From NCBI GenBank assembly GCA_963971285.1, contig OZ020249.1, positions 3,782,001 to 3,846,000 on the forward strand: a stretch of DNA of 64,000 nt, written 5' to 3'. Position numbers and translations under genes: made by a program. Position 1 is the stretch's first letter, and each line of letters opens with the position of its first letter. The DNA is from Astropecten irregularis (lineage: Eukaryota; Echinodermata; Asteroidea; Paxillosida; Astropectinidae). Below the pieces are notes generated by a model that ran no database searches, was not told the origin of the DNA, and worked only from the letters and a program-made list of their open reading frames with translations. Shown piece by piece: positions 1 to 13,560 of the stretch.

Positions 1-446
1 TTCTTCCTTATAGTGAATGACATCCTCATGGGATTGGTCCATTGGTCATGCAGGGGTGGGGAGGGGATGAGGGGAAGAGAGAGCATGAGAAATTGATGGG
101 CACTGAAACAGAATATAAAAATAGATCGCTTAATATCAGACAACGGAGTGGGAGTACTCTGTGTAGCACACGCTCTCTGTGGTGTGTGTAGTCACATGAA
201 GTGTATAGGAGGTCTATCCGTCTGAGCTTGTGCGACACTCTGCACACATGTGGCAATATATCCTTGGATAAATCTATCTGACTGACTTTGGAGTATGGTA
301 TATGTGATATCCGCTGCTTAAATCGCTGGAGGAGTATGCCACGTAATAGGTGAGTGTGGTAGGGGGTAAGATCCTTCAAACCACTGCATAGCTACCAGTT
401 AGTAAAGATTTGATCAGATTCAGTTAGATTTGTGAACTTAAACAAT

Positions 447-962
447 TAATTAGCAAAATGAGATTTCCTGAAATTATTTGTACCATACATCTTCCCAAAG
501 GTTTGAGTCAAAGTAAGATTTCTGCTTTCATTTTGAATGTAAAAGTAAGATTTTTGCAATCCATGAGTAAAGATGTGCCAATTTGAAATGTTGGCAGGTG
601 TGTTAGAAACAAAAATAGTAAAATGAGATTCTCTGAAATTATTTGGACAAAATGTACGTTTAATATGTATTTCCCAACGTTTTGAGTGATAGTAAGATTT
701 CACCTTTCATTTTGCATGTAAAAATAAGATTTTTGCAATCCATGAGTAAAGATGTGCCAATTTGAAATGTTGGCAGGTGTGTTAGAAACAAAAATAGTAA
801 AATGAGATTCTCTGAAATTATTTGGACAAAATGTACGTTTTATATGTATTTCCCAACGTTTTGAGTGATAGTAAGATTTCTGCTTTCATTTTGCTTGTAA
901 AACAAGATTTTTGCAATCCCTGAGTAAAGATGTGCCATTTTTAAATGTTGGCAGGTGTGTCG
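447..962. repeat. Tandem repeat, about 179-bp unit, nearly three copies
   Basis: The phrase CATGAGTAAAGATGTGCCA recurs at about 562 and 741 and, with one change, near 920: spacings of 179 and 178 bases. Each unit also contains AAAATGAGATT...TGAAATTATTTG, CCCAACGTTTTGAGTGA and TGTTGGCAGGTGTGT. Related, more diverged sequence appears around 28937-29128 and 29543-29600. Confidence 0.85.
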
Positions 963-1422
963 TGGGTTAACTCTTCAATTATTACCAATTTGCAGTGTTG
1001 ATACTGCTTTTTCCACGTGCGAGGCACAAGTATAACGCCATATGGTCTGGTAAAGATCGGCAATGAAACAATTGACAACACTTGGTTTGGAGCAATATCC
1101 ACCTCAACAACCCCACTGATGCCATGGTCGGATTTTTCCCCCCACCGCCTCGTGATCTGTCATCTTTATTTCCCGTGGAATTCTAGCTGTTTCCCCGTAG
1201 AAACTCGAGTCCCCACGTCCCCCGGGTACACATCTATATCTAAGTGTGTCGCGGAATTTTAAGCAGGTTTTTATTGTGGAGTGCTAGAAATTGATCAATG
1301 GACAATCTAAAGAAACCAGTGTGAACTCTCAGCCAGGTTTGATAATACTTAATGTCTTTGGACAGACTCTCATCTCATGTAGTATTAAGTTACAGGAAGT
1401 TCTGAAGCATCGCTCTATATTT

Positions 1423-1876
<454 letters not shown>

Positions 1877-1999
1877 TGTGCTGCACCTGATGAGATCATC
1901 AACTTGTCATGTTTAATACAACTCCCCTTGTAACTCAAAGGTAGAACTTAAAAATGTAAAACTAACTGCTTGTGTCAAAATCAAAGCAGTTTGTATTTG

Positions 2000-2303
2000 G
2001 TATGGATCCGTTTCTTTTTGGTATTGATTAATTGATTTTTTTATCGGTCTATATTTGGTATTGATCGATCTACATTTGGTATTGATCGGTCTATTTTTGG
2101 TATTGATCGGTCTATATTTGGTATTTATCGTTCTATATTTGTTATTGATCGGTCTATATTTGGTATTGATTGTCTGCGTTTGGTATTAATCGGTCTACAT
2201 TTGGTATTGATCGGTCTATATTTGGTATTGATCGGTCTATATTTGGTATTGATCGGTCTATTTTTGGTATTGATCGGTCTATATTTGGTATTGATCGACC
2301 ATG
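2000..2303. repeat. Minisatellite, 21-bp unit
   Basis: The unit TTTGGTATTGATCGGTCTATA repeats about a dozen times, with regular 21-base spacing at 2224, 2245 and 2266 and more diverged units toward the left. There are no spacers. Translated frames give repeated NTKYRPI-type peptides and are not coding. Confidence 0.85.
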
Positions 2304-2435
2304 CAAATGATAAAATTGAAATTTTGTGTCGTATCATAATGTTAAATACAGACCACTGTTTACAAATAGTCAAAAAAACTCTGCCTTTTCTGCCTAAAAA
2401 AAAAACTCATCTATTGTATCTAAATGTGATCATCA

Positions 2436-2612
2436 AATAACCACAGGGGAAACTGACTGAATTTTTAAGTCATTTAAAGGTGACTGGCGACCTCCTGAAT
2501 ACCGTACATGCACTCTACCAACTGAACCATCCAGCCCTATACGTTGGTGGTATCCCTAATAGTCAATTATCTTTGTTCGTTTGGCAGTCAGAAGCCATGA
2601 AGCCACCCACAT
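2436..2612 (-). mobile_element. tRNA-derived SINE, copy a
   Basis: The complement of a Pol III-type head: GGAGGTCGCCAG and TTGGTAGAGTGCATG read on the minus strand. It is flanked by the family tags GACTATTAGGGATACC and TTGACTATTAGG...CAAACGAACAAAGATAATTG. Same family as 6345, 19723, 26858, 52518, 56022 and 62648. Confidence 0.7.
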
Positions 2613-4262
2613 ACCGCTCTGTAGTCTGGATGTGATTAGAATTAGACTGTCCTTGAACTTGATGGTCTGTCTGCTGGCCAGTCTATACAGACCTCATTTT
2701 TCCTGCAGTTTTAGTGTTTAGAGGGTAGGTCTTGCTTGCTTAAAAACAAGTAGTCTTCCAGAAATTGTTCAAACACAATCAGAGAGACTTTTTTTTTCCT
2801 TCTAAACCGGAGAAAGGAATTTCTTTCTTCCATGGTTGAACAGAATTCCACGCTCATCCATAGAAATGCAGAATGTTGAATGAAACAGGGCAGCACAGAG
2901 GCCCAACTCTCTTCCATTTTCTGAAGCATGTAGTCACCGACTGGCATGCATAGTGTTTGATTTGAGTCAGTCAGTCATGTTCCCAGCCAAAATGCCCAGG
3001 GGGTTCTGACAGCTAGCCAAGATGTCTATTAAAAAAAAGAAGATATAAAACCAGGTCAAAGATACATTTCATGAGAGTTGCTAATTCATCTCATACATGC
3101 TAGTACATGTGTATCACAAGATATTTGATTAAGGAACTGAAAATTTGATCTGTATGCATAGTTAGTCCAGTTGCTGGAGTCTAGAGAACTCTAGGAGACG
3201 AAACATTCATTCAGGATGATGCCGAGAAGGAGAGGGAAGCAGGAGGGTAGGGAGAGGGGACGATACCTAGGGGTCTCATCAGGCATTAGAAGTACCGTCA
3301 GGTGGTTGTCTAGGGTTGTAATTTCATGGTACAGTAACCTCTCTTAGACTATATACCCCCTACAGTACGTCAGGAAGCTTGGGTCATTAATGAAGATACC
3401 ACAAACTCGGGCGAACGGCATGCCCCGAGAAATCGCAGAAAGGCAGTCCCTTCGGAAAAGGAAGATTAAATTCAGCGTGCGGCTCTTTCATTCATTTGGA
3501 CTCGGCGGAATGTGATGTTAATCCAAACTATCAGTCTGGGTCACTCAGTAGCTAGGTCGCAGGCACGAGACGGATACAAATCTTCTAATTTGCTGCTCTT
3601 AAACACATTGCACCTATCCGTATAAACCCTAGATGCCCTTGGCATTTTTAAGTAGTAACCTCCCATGAATCCAGCAAAATTTGACACTCTGCCGTGTCCC
3701 TATGGCATCTTCTTGTGACTCGTGATCATCGGAGCCCACAAACCTCCCATATAAAGTTACAGTGCCTGAGTGCTTCCGTTAATGACAAAAGTATGGATTT
3801 GGACAGATTTGAGACGGTTGATCTCTCTAGAATTCTGAGAATCATCAGATTTAGGGTCCCACGAGGATGGAAACTCGAGGCAGGTTATTAAAAGTTCAGC
3901 TCTGCCTTATCATCACTCCGATGCTAATCATATACCCTGAGTACACATGATTAAACTGCCATTCCCACAGGTATACACGAATATACAGATCTGCCAGTTT
4001 ACTCAAAGTCAGTCTGCTGGCTTGCCTGCTGCACTGGACGCAACTTTAATCATAATGCTTATGTTTCTCATTGTACGCTTACTGGGTTAGTGCCAAATTT
4101 CTGCGCTATCTGATTAAGCAAGAAATCCTTAGTTACATGCACACAACTGAACATTCCTCCCTAATCCATGAAATAGGATCTCATAAGCACAGAATTTCCT
4201 GCTGAAGTAAGCACCGATTCTACGCTTACGGTAAGCAGGGCCATGAAGTTGGGCTCAGATCT

Positions 4263-4499
4263 GGGGCCAATTTCACGGCGCTGCTTAGCACAAAAATTTG
4301 CTAAGCATGACATTTCTGGTTTTGTTAAAACAAGGTTATCAACCAAATTTCCATGTGTTGTGTATCACTTGTTCTTTGGCTGTTATTCACTGACCATGAA
4401 TATCAAATGAAATTTGTAACGGTGGTTTGTTTTATTGGGCAAGACATTTTTGTTCTAAGCAAATTTTTTGTGCTAAGCAGTGCCGTGAAATTGGCCCCA
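4263..4499. mobile_element. MITE with GGGGCCAATTTCA ends, copy 1
   Basis: Begins GGGGCCAATTTCACGGCGC TGCTTAGCAC and ends GCTAAGCAGTGCCGTGAAA TTGGCCCC: inverted ends of about 30 bases with a few mismatches. The interior motif AACCAAATTTCCATGTGTTGTGTATCAC is shared with copies at 12413, 30499 and 54249. Confidence 0.85.
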
Positions 4500-5329
4500 G
4501 TTGGAATAAAGCCAGTACGGAGACCTGGAGGGTGAGAAATCAAATCCTACTCCGGTCAGTTTCCTATATTCTCCTTTTAATATAATGACTGCAATTGATC
4601 TGGTTAGTTCCCATTCTGGTTCATTTGATGCTTGAGGAAAATACTCCTGATCCTCTTTGGGTGATCCCTGAAAAAGTGTTTCTCAGGTTTAGAGCACTGC
4701 AAATGACGCTATAGTATCTTTCCTTGGGAATATTTAAGTTGGGATGGGTCGGGCAGGAGAATGGTGTTGTGGCAGCTGACTTTTAACTTAAGGGTATTGA
4801 TAATTTGGGACAAAAGGCAATGAAAGGCAAGCTTTGTTGGCAGAAAACCAGAGGTAGCAGGTTAGAATCCCACTTCAGTCAGTTTTATTTTCCCTTTATG
4901 ATAGTGACTTAAAATTAAATATAATTTTTCATTGTGTTGTGTATAATAATAGAATGAATATTAAATAGGATACAATGTGTTAGTCATAATTATTATTCAA
5001 AAATTCTTTATTATTCCACCTGGGACAATTTAAGGCAAACATTTTAAATAAAAGGGGACAAATATGACCAGGTAGGAATCGAACCATTGACCTCCTACTG
5101 ATCTGGGCCCAATGTCATGCCTCTACTTACAGCTCTAGCATAGAATTAGCACTTACGGAAGCAGAAAATATAGCCTTAAAATGAGCTAGATTTTAGTTTG
5201 AAGAAAAACATGAAGGTGTTGTGAGCTTCGAAGAGAAGCAGTAAGTCAACATATATAGCTGTTGTTTTGGTCATTTGTCCGGTTGTAGTAAGCTAATGTG
5301 TATGAGTGAAAAGAAAGGCTGGTTGCTAT

Positions 5330-5729
5330 TAGGGCTGTAAGTTTACGAATAATTTTGTAACCGGTTACCCGTTTTTTTTTCGGTTACGGTTACGATTACC
5401 CATATAACAAAGAAAACAAAGAACAACAACGAAATAGTTAAGTTTGGGTCTTTTAGGAACTTGGTTGACAACATTCTTTTGTCACAACATTTGGCAGTGG
5501 TAGACATAGCAAAATGTTTGGCCTTTGCCTTTGCTTTGCATAAGCCTGCTGGTCCAATTTTCAAAAGATCATTGACATTTTTTTCTTTGTGAACTCTAGA
5601 TGTGTCTATGTTTCAAAAAGAAGAGGCCATTAAAAAAATACTTTTCGATTAACCTAACTGGGAAAATGTACCCGGGTACCCTTTTGAACGGCCGGTTAAC
5701 CGCTTAACCGGATACAAACTGCAGCCATA
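5330..5729. mobile_element. hAT-like MITE with 8-bp target duplication
   Basis: The element starts TAGGGCTGTAAGTT and ends AACTGCAGCCATA. GTTGCTAT stands immediately on both sides (5322-5329 and 5730-5737), an exact 8-bp duplication as made by hAT transposases. Inside, AACCGGTTACC and GGTTAACCGCTTAACCGG form subterminal inverted repeats. It has no transposase frame. Confidence 0.85.
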
Positions 5730-6344
5730 GTTGCTATGCAAGAAAGCTTGGTCTTTATGGTCCATTTGAGCCGCTATATTAAAAGAGTATTTCACGTACG
5801 AAGCGAGGCATGTCTCTACGGCAGCAATATGGATTCACTGTAATGAGACAACGGCAATACAACCAAACTGTCCATCCTATAGACTCACACAGTACACATT
5901 CTCTACATGCAATGCATCGCGTGCCATGACCTTGCTGCGTCGTTCGGCCTTTAGGCATTGAACAATGCTCATGACATCATGCGACGCCCATTTTCCTGCT
6001 TTCCACACATTTCTCGCCGGCGACACCAATCACCAGATGCGGCACATTCACAAGAAACAATCCCCCTCCAAAAAAAAAAACACAGCTCACCAATGACTCA
6101 TCAGAGTTTAATATCATTACCAGCCGGACATAAAGCCTAATTCTTCCTTTAATTATATAAGTGACTTTTCTCCCGATTAAACTGTAAATAGATTAAGTCG
6201 AGGAAACTGAGATGCTGTGTCTATATTGTGGTATCATTTGCATATTATGATGACTTTCTGCTCGCAGAGAATTTCAATTTATTCATTTATTTATGTACTT
6301 TAGCATGCCATGCCTTTTTGTTTAACGATGTACACACATCAAAT

Positions 6345-6550
6345 AACCACAATTAGGGAAACTGAATGAATATTTAAGTCATTGAAAGGTGAACAAAGAA
6401 AAATTGACTGGAGCAGGATTTGAACTGGTGACCTCCTGAATACCGTACAAGCGCTCTACCAACTGAGCCATCCAGCCTTACATTGATGGTGTCCCTAATA
6501 GTCCCTAATTATCTTTGTTCGTTTGGCAGTCAGAAGCCATGAAACCATGC
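6345..6550 (-). mobile_element. tRNA-derived SINE, copy b
   Basis: On the minus strand it reads GGCTGGATGGCTCAGTTGGTAGAGCGC, then GGTATTCAGGAGGTCACCAG and TTCAAATCCTGCTCCAGTC: recognisable A and B box regions of a tRNA-derived head. It is followed by the family tail TTGTTCACCTTTCAATGAC. Confidence 0.8.
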
Positions 6551-7034
6551 ACATACCGCTGTCCGCTATTGATGTACACAATAATTATATTCACCAAAGA
6601 TTCTGTGTATATAATCCTCATACAATAAAACCCATACAGACCCATTGAATAACCTGGCTGCATGCATACATACAGTATATCTTGCTATAAATGTTATTTT
6701 GTTACCATACATGGTCATCCCAAGCGTAACGCATGGCTGGTAATATTTCCTGCAGATTTTGAATGTCAATCTTTTTAATATATGAAGTACGTGTTTGCCA
6801 TTGATAAGTCGCACAGGCTGTGTACTTTGTACACAAATGCAAAGACAAATTGAGATATACTGTTAAGGGTACATACAATTTTAAGACCCCACTCTTATCT
6901 CTAGACCAAATAAAGGAAAGGTAATCATTATATCGCATACTATAAAATGCTGTGATAGTTTGTCCTTAACGCCTTTAAACTGTCCATAGTGAAGAGCTAT
7001 CTAGTACTTGCTCTTTTCCTCCAATTCAGGTTGC

Positions 7035-7398
7035 TTAAAGGTATATTACATGATTGGTAAAGGTCACGGAACAGCACCCTCACTTTGTCTGATCCAGAAT
7101 GTACATGAAATGATAAACCTTTGAAAATTTGAGCTTAATCGGACATCTGAGTCACGAGAAAATAGCCAAAACCTGACTCAATTTTTCTTATAATACATCA
7201 AGAATGGTTTGATCTTACCCTGAGATCAAAATTGTTTTCGGTCTTTGTTTGACTAATTTCTAGATAAATACATCATTTCAGACGGAGATATTTGCATGGT
7301 ACGTTTCTACCAGCACCATCTTCATAACCTGAAAGTTATACATCAATCTATGAACATTTCTGCTTGGGTATGTTATCAATCCTGTACTGTACCTTTAA
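7035..7398. mobile_element. TTAA-flanked MITE, family B, copy 1
   Basis: Begins TTAAAGGTATATTACATGATTGG and ends CCAATCCTGTACTGTACCTTTAA, inverted ends bounded by TTAA. The left half carries the family B tag GAGCTTAATCGGACATCTGAGTCACGAG. The right half (GGTCTTTGTTTGACTAATTTCTAGATAAATAC and on) is shared with family A. Confidence 0.88.
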
Positions 7399-9417
7399 TC
7401 TCATCTTATAACGGCTGATACATTCTTTGCTCAGAGTACATGTACATGAGCCCTCCTTCAGTATCAGACAAGCCACGCAATTTCTCAATTCCTTGCATCT
7501 CAAATTTCACCAAAAAGAAAAGAAAACGAAGTTGCATGTGATGTTGTGTCATGCCATGCCCGTGTGAGACGCACTGTGAAGTGTCCACACAGCGTTTCAT
7601 AATATTCTGACTTTACGTATGCTGTAAAAAGGGTTCGTTTCACCACTCAAAAAAAAAGGGGGCTGCCACGACAAGCAGCAAAGAGTCAGGATAACAAGAT
7701 TTGGACGGCCAAGAAATGTAAGGAAGCTTTCTACCCCTCGAGAGAAATGAGAGAGAGAGAGAGAAAGATCGGTGAATCACAAAATTGCAATCCGGCCGTT
7801 TTCCGCGGCAGTTCTCTTCATCAGATTCGTGGGGAGGTCATAAAAGAAACGAGACGCATTGTCAGGTTGGGTTTTTTTTGTTCGGCACAATATTGCAAGC
7901 CATTTGAATTTTCACCAGATTAAGTGCTTGTTGCAATAGGGGATTTTAAAATAATAATCAAGATTAACAGTCCGTTCCAAGTCCATAAAAAAAAAAAATG
8001 TGATTAACATTTGAGAAAAATGAATCTTTTTAAAGGCTATTCTTTTATACTCAAAGCGTTAGCGAGTGTATGGTCAACTCAAATCGCTTTTTGATGTAAG
8101 GAGGAAGGGAATGATGTAATTATGTACTCATCCTCCTGGCTTTTGGCCAGAAAACGAAATTTACGGTAATCAAATTCTGGAAATCTGTTAAAAGGTCTTT
8201 GTGGATATTAAATTTTTGTACCTGTATTCAATGCTTTTTTGTTGTTGTTGAAAACTACCAGCACTAAAACATGATTCACGGTGGGTTAGAATTGCGTAAG
8301 AGCATCAGATCATTTCAATCATTTGCTGGTGGTTACTGTAGGTGCATTCGTTTTGCTCCCCCGGGTCATCACCAGTCAACCTCGTTCCCATTCTCTCGCT
8401 TGTTTTGTACAGTATATAGCACGACCATACCCAGTAAGGGCTGACCCGTGTTAGCTAAACTAATGCACCCAGTATTGTATGCAAGCAAATCGTGCAGCAA
8501 ATCATGTGACATAGCAACCGTGCAATTTGGTCAGGGGAATAAGAATGATAGATGTTGCCATCCAATGAAATGAAGTCAGGGTACTAGACTTAATTCAAAT
8601 GTTCTACTTGCACGAGTTTCATTCATTGATCGTCTGCTTTTAGTATCAGGTCAGGTGCCCAGGATTTCTATGATTTTCGTCTCTGCCTTTTGCTGGTTTC
8701 CTATCGCCCATTCCTCCAACACTCTACCCACAATCATAAAGCAATCAATAGACCTCACATATTACCCCCTGTGTCTACACTAAGGTTTTTCGCTGAACTG
8801 ATTATTAAAGGTTCTAGCCCACCTGGTGCCATCCCAGCAACCCCCAGGTTATTTCGTCAGCCCGTGTTTCTGTTTATCCAGAGGTTTTGACCGTATTCTA
8901 CTTTTTGTCATCACATTCCACTGAGCATGAGTGTAATTAAAATGTACTTAAAATGCAATTACTTCTGCCTTCCTCTTGTGCTAAATTCACTTGAGATTTG
9001 ATCTTCATAATACGGAGGAAAAAGAGAGAGCGTACAAACACTGTGATCATGGTAAACATTACCATGAACTTTGCGCAGCCGCCACTTGGAGCATCCCAGA
9101 ACCATCTCAGTTCCCTGGTGAGTGTGCAACCCCTGATTATGCTGCCGTGTAGCACAGAGAGTTTTAATTCAAACATGGGGATCATGGAAGGTACACAACT
9201 TGTTATATAGGGCCCCTGGAGGAAATTTCAAATACTCTTCACAATATTTGTCCTTGGCCATTGATGTCACCTTAGCCTCCCTTTGGGAGTATGCGGACCT
9301 CTCTCTGAGCTTGCTTGTTGGAGCACATCAAGGTTAGTCAAACACATAGTGGTCTCTATAACCTCACTCTATAACCATACTCAACTTTCGTTGACACCTT
9401 AAAGTTTGATGCTGGCC

Positions 9418-9941
9418 AGGCGCGGTTCTAGAGCCCAATTTTTTGGGGGAGCTAGAAGAGCCATTATTTTTTTTTGGGGGGGGGGGGCTAGAAGACCCAA
9501 TATTTTGGGTTCTTCTAACACTCGCTTCTGCTATGTCTTATTAGGGATCGAAAAACATGCACAACGCGTTTTTTTATGTAATTGGCGCTTAATAACTGAA
9601 AAAATCCAGTATTTTCAAGAATTGGTTTTTTTTTTCAATTGCATTTGGGGGGGGGGGGCTAGACTACATTTTTGGGGGGCTACAGCCACAAAGGGGTGTG
9701 GGGAGGGTTGGCAAGATCAAAGATGGATACTTATTTTTGATCTTTTAAAAGATCAAAAAGATTTTCGGTTGTTGTTTTACTAATTTCTGGATAAATACAC
9801 CATTTCAGGCCGAACAATTTTAAGGGTATGTTTCTACCACCACCATCTTCATACCCTGTAAGTTACCGGTATACATAAATCTGTGAACATTTCTCTTTTG
9901 GTGTCTTACCAAAGTATGATACATGTACTACCTTTAAAATC
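9418..9941. mobile_element. G-rich repeat followed by a partial family A MITE
   Basis: 9418-9700 (GCGCGGTTCTAGAGCCCAA...GGGGGGCTAGAAGACCCAATA) matches, on the other strand, 37193-37397. 9715-9941 is the right half of a family A TTAA MITE, from GATCTTTTAAAAGATCAAAAAG to CCAAAGTATGATACATGTACTACCTTTAA. The open frame across this stretch is a repeat translation. Confidence 0.7.
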
Positions 9942-10984
9942 CCTGAAGGTACCATTTGATATTTTGTAGGATCCACTGTTGATAGTCTTGTATAGTTCGT
10001 ATACAGCCTTGAAAATGACACAGTATCTGAAGGAATCATCAAACTGAACAACCCCTCATGCGAACAAAAGGTCCCTATATCCTATTGTGTCATTTCACCC
10101 ATGACAATTGCGCCATTTCCCACAGAGTAGTTCTGGAAATGTCATACCTGATATAAACGGCGAGATAATCTAATCGCACTGTATATAACCCAACACCGGT
10201 ATACGGACAGGAGGGCCAGTCTTTATGAATATTCATGGTATAGCAGGCTACCGGCTATCTTGGGAGATGGCGGCTTTGCGGTCTTTAATGAACGTTAGGG
10301 ATGTAAGTGCACAGAGCCAGACTCATCCAGCACATCTCCCAAGTGATCTGGCAACCATTTTTTTTTTTTTTTTGAGAAAGCTTTCTTCATAACGACGACA
10401 TCCGAAATCGAACGGTTTGCAAAAACAGCTTGAAATTGAAGCACAGTTTTCCGGCAAAGATTCTACTCTTGATGAATCTGTGGAACATTATCGCTTCATA
10501 CTTGAAAATCACCGCCACACTATGGGCTTTGAGTTTGTATAGTGCCATGACCCATTGGTTTAACCAACTGCATAGTTGAAGATGTATCGGCAGTCTGTGG
10601 CTGATTTTGACAGGGAAACAAAAATTCAACTTAATTTTTAATATTTTGCTTATTTTACAGCTAGCAGCAAAAGGCGGGAAAATTTTACAAGCTTTCGTGG
10701 GATACGTTGGCTGTACAGAATTTAAGGATAAATGGCAGATAATTTGAAAAAAAAACCAAGACTGAACAAAGGGCTGGGTCGCGCATTGTTTTTATAATGA
10801 GAATGCTGTTAAAGTATTTACAACCTGTATATTGAAATTTCTCAACATTAGAAATCTTATTAAAATGATTTATTTATTTCAGTAATTGAACATATCATCT
10901 TTCTAAAGTTCTTTTGCTTGGGAGCTTTTTTGTTAATCTTTTGGCTCAAACATCGTCATTGCATCTTTAAATATTTTAACATAA

Positions 10985-11130
10985 CTTTCTGTACTATGCA
11001 CAGAGATTGTCTCTAATAGTGTTCATTTGTTGAACAATTTTCAGCAGGCCTATGCATTGGGAGCCAAGGATGATGTTCGGTATAGCCAAATGTTCAGTGT
11101 AGCGGTGTTTGTTATAGCGGCGTTCTACTG
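10985..11130 (-). repeat. Partial copy of the ACAGTG-ended repeat seen at 51344
   Basis: GCACAGAGATTGTCTCTAATAGTG and TGGGAGCCAAGGATGATGTTCGG are the reverse complement of parts of 51344-51516. The left end is missing. Confidence 0.6.
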
Positions 11131-11261
11131 TACTTAATTACTATAATTGACCCCATTGCAAAGCCATAATGGCATTGACTACTGATTATTAAGATCATTA
11201 CTTTAATAATAATGATCTCCCTAAGCCTAATGATAATAATTACAAATAGGGTATTAGGGAG

Positions 11262-11505
11262 ACACGTTAGCATCTAAAAGTGGACATTAGGAGACATCGT
11301 GACTTAGGGAGACTTTTGGATGTCTCCCTAAGGTACTAGCTACCTTTTAAAGACATATTTGTATTGTCCATATTCTAATAGAAGACAGAGAATGCTCTCC
11401 ATATGAACATATGTCAATTTCAAGTTCATTGGTTTGGAAGATGTTTATAAATAGGTAAGTAAAGTTTGTGCATGACCCTATGGGAAAGTCTCCCTAAGGT
11501 CCCAT
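11262..11505. repeat. TTAGGGAGAC-ended repeat, copy 1
   Basis: Bounded by TTAGGGAGAC and GTCTCCCTAAGG. The interior AGACAGAGAATGCTCTC...TTCAAGTTCATTGGTTTGGA returns in reverse complement at 60240-60472. Confidence 0.65.
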
Positions 11506-12071
11506 CCTCGGTTAAATGAAGAATCCAATTATTAATCACTCATAATATCATAACACATAATTACATCTCTAATCCGAGCTGTTGATCGCTCTCTTTATTA
11601 GATTATTCCAAAAAGAAAAATAGTAAGTACGGATCTCGAGGTCATATCATCAAATTAGTAAATGATGATTACCCCTGATGAAATTAAATGACTCTAGCTC
11701 GATCGTATTTTATCTTTGGAAGAGGTTTCTCAACAAAGCCTGTATTATCAAGCCAGACTGTCTTCCGGGCGCCATTCTCCCCCCGAAATAGCACAGCCCC
11801 AGATCTGGATGGGCAATTTGCCTTTCATGTCGTCAACGTGTTACAGCAACTCAATCGGATTTCCTGCCGTGACGGCTTCCCCGATGCCTTAATGCCTTCT
11901 GCACTGTGTCTGGCAGGTTTGCCCCCACCCCCAACTTCTCCGCCGTAAATATTTCTTTCTTAAATCTGGCTTCAAGGCCTGGAGTTATTGTCGCATATTC
12001 ACGGGAGCCTGTGTTTGTTCAAGTCTCAGATCAATGGGAGAATCGTGAACAAGGTGGTCCGGGTCCGTGGG

Positions 12072-12142
12072 TATAAAAGGACGGGAAGGCCCTGGCCGTG
12101 TAAAGTCGTCTGGACTTGAAGAATATCAGGAGGAAAAACTGG
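12072..12142 (+). promoter_or_regulatory. Candidate TATA promoter with short non-coding first exon inside the long intron
   Basis: TATAAAAGG at 12072-12080 lies in a locally GC-rich patch (GGGTCCGTGGG upstream, GACGGGAAGGCCCTGGCC downstream). About 30 bases downstream is a possible start region around 12100. The sequence CTGG|GTCAGT with a fair splice-donor match lies at 12139-12148. No ATG occurs between the presumed start and the donor. Vertebrate dystrophin genes use several intronic promoters for short isoforms, but none is known to me at this position. This could equally be a chance TATA match. Confidence 0.2.
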
Positions 12143-12412
12143 GTCAGTACAATAGGAAGAGTTTGTTCTAGAATCAGGTCATGTGCGTAATCTAATCCTG
12201 CATCTGACATGTATTGGAGACTACTGTCAATGGGGAAATGGGGACAGACATTTTCAGAAAGAGGGTGGGATTTCCCCTACTTTAAACATCAGCTGCGCAC
12301 ACCGAACAGAAAAGAAAAAAACATGACACTGAAAAGCCTCATTCTCCTTAATACTTCCATCACATTGGTTTTTTTTTACTACCCACAGACTTGCTTGTGC
12401 CTGTTGTATACT

Positions 12413-12632
12413 GGGGCCAGTTTCACGGCCCTGCTAAGCAAAAAATGTCATGCTAACCATGAAATTTCTGTTTTGATAAACAGGATTAACAACCAAATGT
12501 CCATGTGTTGTGTATCGCTTGTGATCGTTCTTTGGCTGTTGTTGTTTTTAATGGTGGTTTGTTTTTATTGAGCAAGACAGATTGTGCTAAGCAAATTTTG
12601 TTGTGCTTAACAGCTTCATGAAATTGGCCCCC
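12413..12632. mobile_element. MITE with GGGGCCAATTTCA ends, copy 2
   Basis: GGGGCCAGTTTCACGGCCCTGC at the left and CAGCTTCATGAAATTGGCCCC at the right; the same interior as 4263. The start of an otherwise unconvincing open frame overlaps it. Confidence 0.85.
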
Positions 12633-13202
12633 TGATGCTATGATCGTAGTTTAAAGTCTCACACGTTTAAATCATTTATGACATTGTGGTGACTAGGGTA
12701 TACAGTGTACTGGTAAGTAACCGTTCACATTACATTAAGCTTGGCAAGGTCAGTTCAGCACCAGTCGAGTGATGATAACAGCCTACCGAGCAATATATAT
12801 GCATTATTCCTCTCCTCGTCACCATGGTAACTGGCGAATGTGTTATTAACACTCACCTGGCAGGAGCTACCTGTCCACCAGCCGAACATCCATCGTGACC
12901 TTTGACCCGGGCCATGATTCCACTCATTCCAGCCACCCTGTTGTTAATTTGTTTGTTTTTTTGGCTGTTGATTCCCTGGGTTCAAAATGCACTCTTTGCA
13001 ATTCACGGCACCACAAAATAAATCACATTAGAAGTAAAATGGCTTAATATACGGGAGCATCTCTCCATTGGTAGACACGGATATTATGCCACCATTTGCC
13101 TGTCAAAGTGTCCTTTTCATGAACCTGAGTATTCCCCGAAGCACACAGTTCATTTCTCACAGTATCACCAATGGTGCTCCTATCTCTGCACACGTATATT
13201 TA

Positions 13203-13560
13203 TTAAAGGTACTATCACACTTTGCACGCTGAGACAGAAATCTTCACAGATTTACGTATAACTTACAGGGTATAAAGATGGTAATGATAGAAACATACCA
13301 TTTGTCCACATGAAATGCTGTATTTATGTAGAAAAGAGTCAAACCAATGACCAAAAACAATTTTGATCTTTGGAAGATCAAACATGACGGTGAACAGATT
13401 TTTGAAATACTGTAGCTGGTTTTCACTGTTTTCTCAAAAAGTGGCCACAGTATGGGACTGGGATTTTCAAAAATGACTGTTACTGTATCTTTCATAATAT
13501 TTTTGCCCATGGTGAATCTGCATTTCTTTGACAAAAACCCAAATATGATATTACCTTTAA
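13203..13560. mobile_element. TTAA-flanked MITE, family A, copy 1
   Basis: TTAAAGGTACTATCACACTTTG at the left, CCAAATATGATATTACCTTTAA at the right, with TTAA on each outer edge. The interior ATTTTGATCTTTGGAAGATCA and CTGTTTTCTCAAAAAGTGG are family A tags. Confidence 0.88.

Noticed and set aside
2000..2373. Regular 21-base repeats that could suggest a CRISPR-like array
   Set aside because: The units abut with no unique spacers, and the window is clearly from an animal genome.
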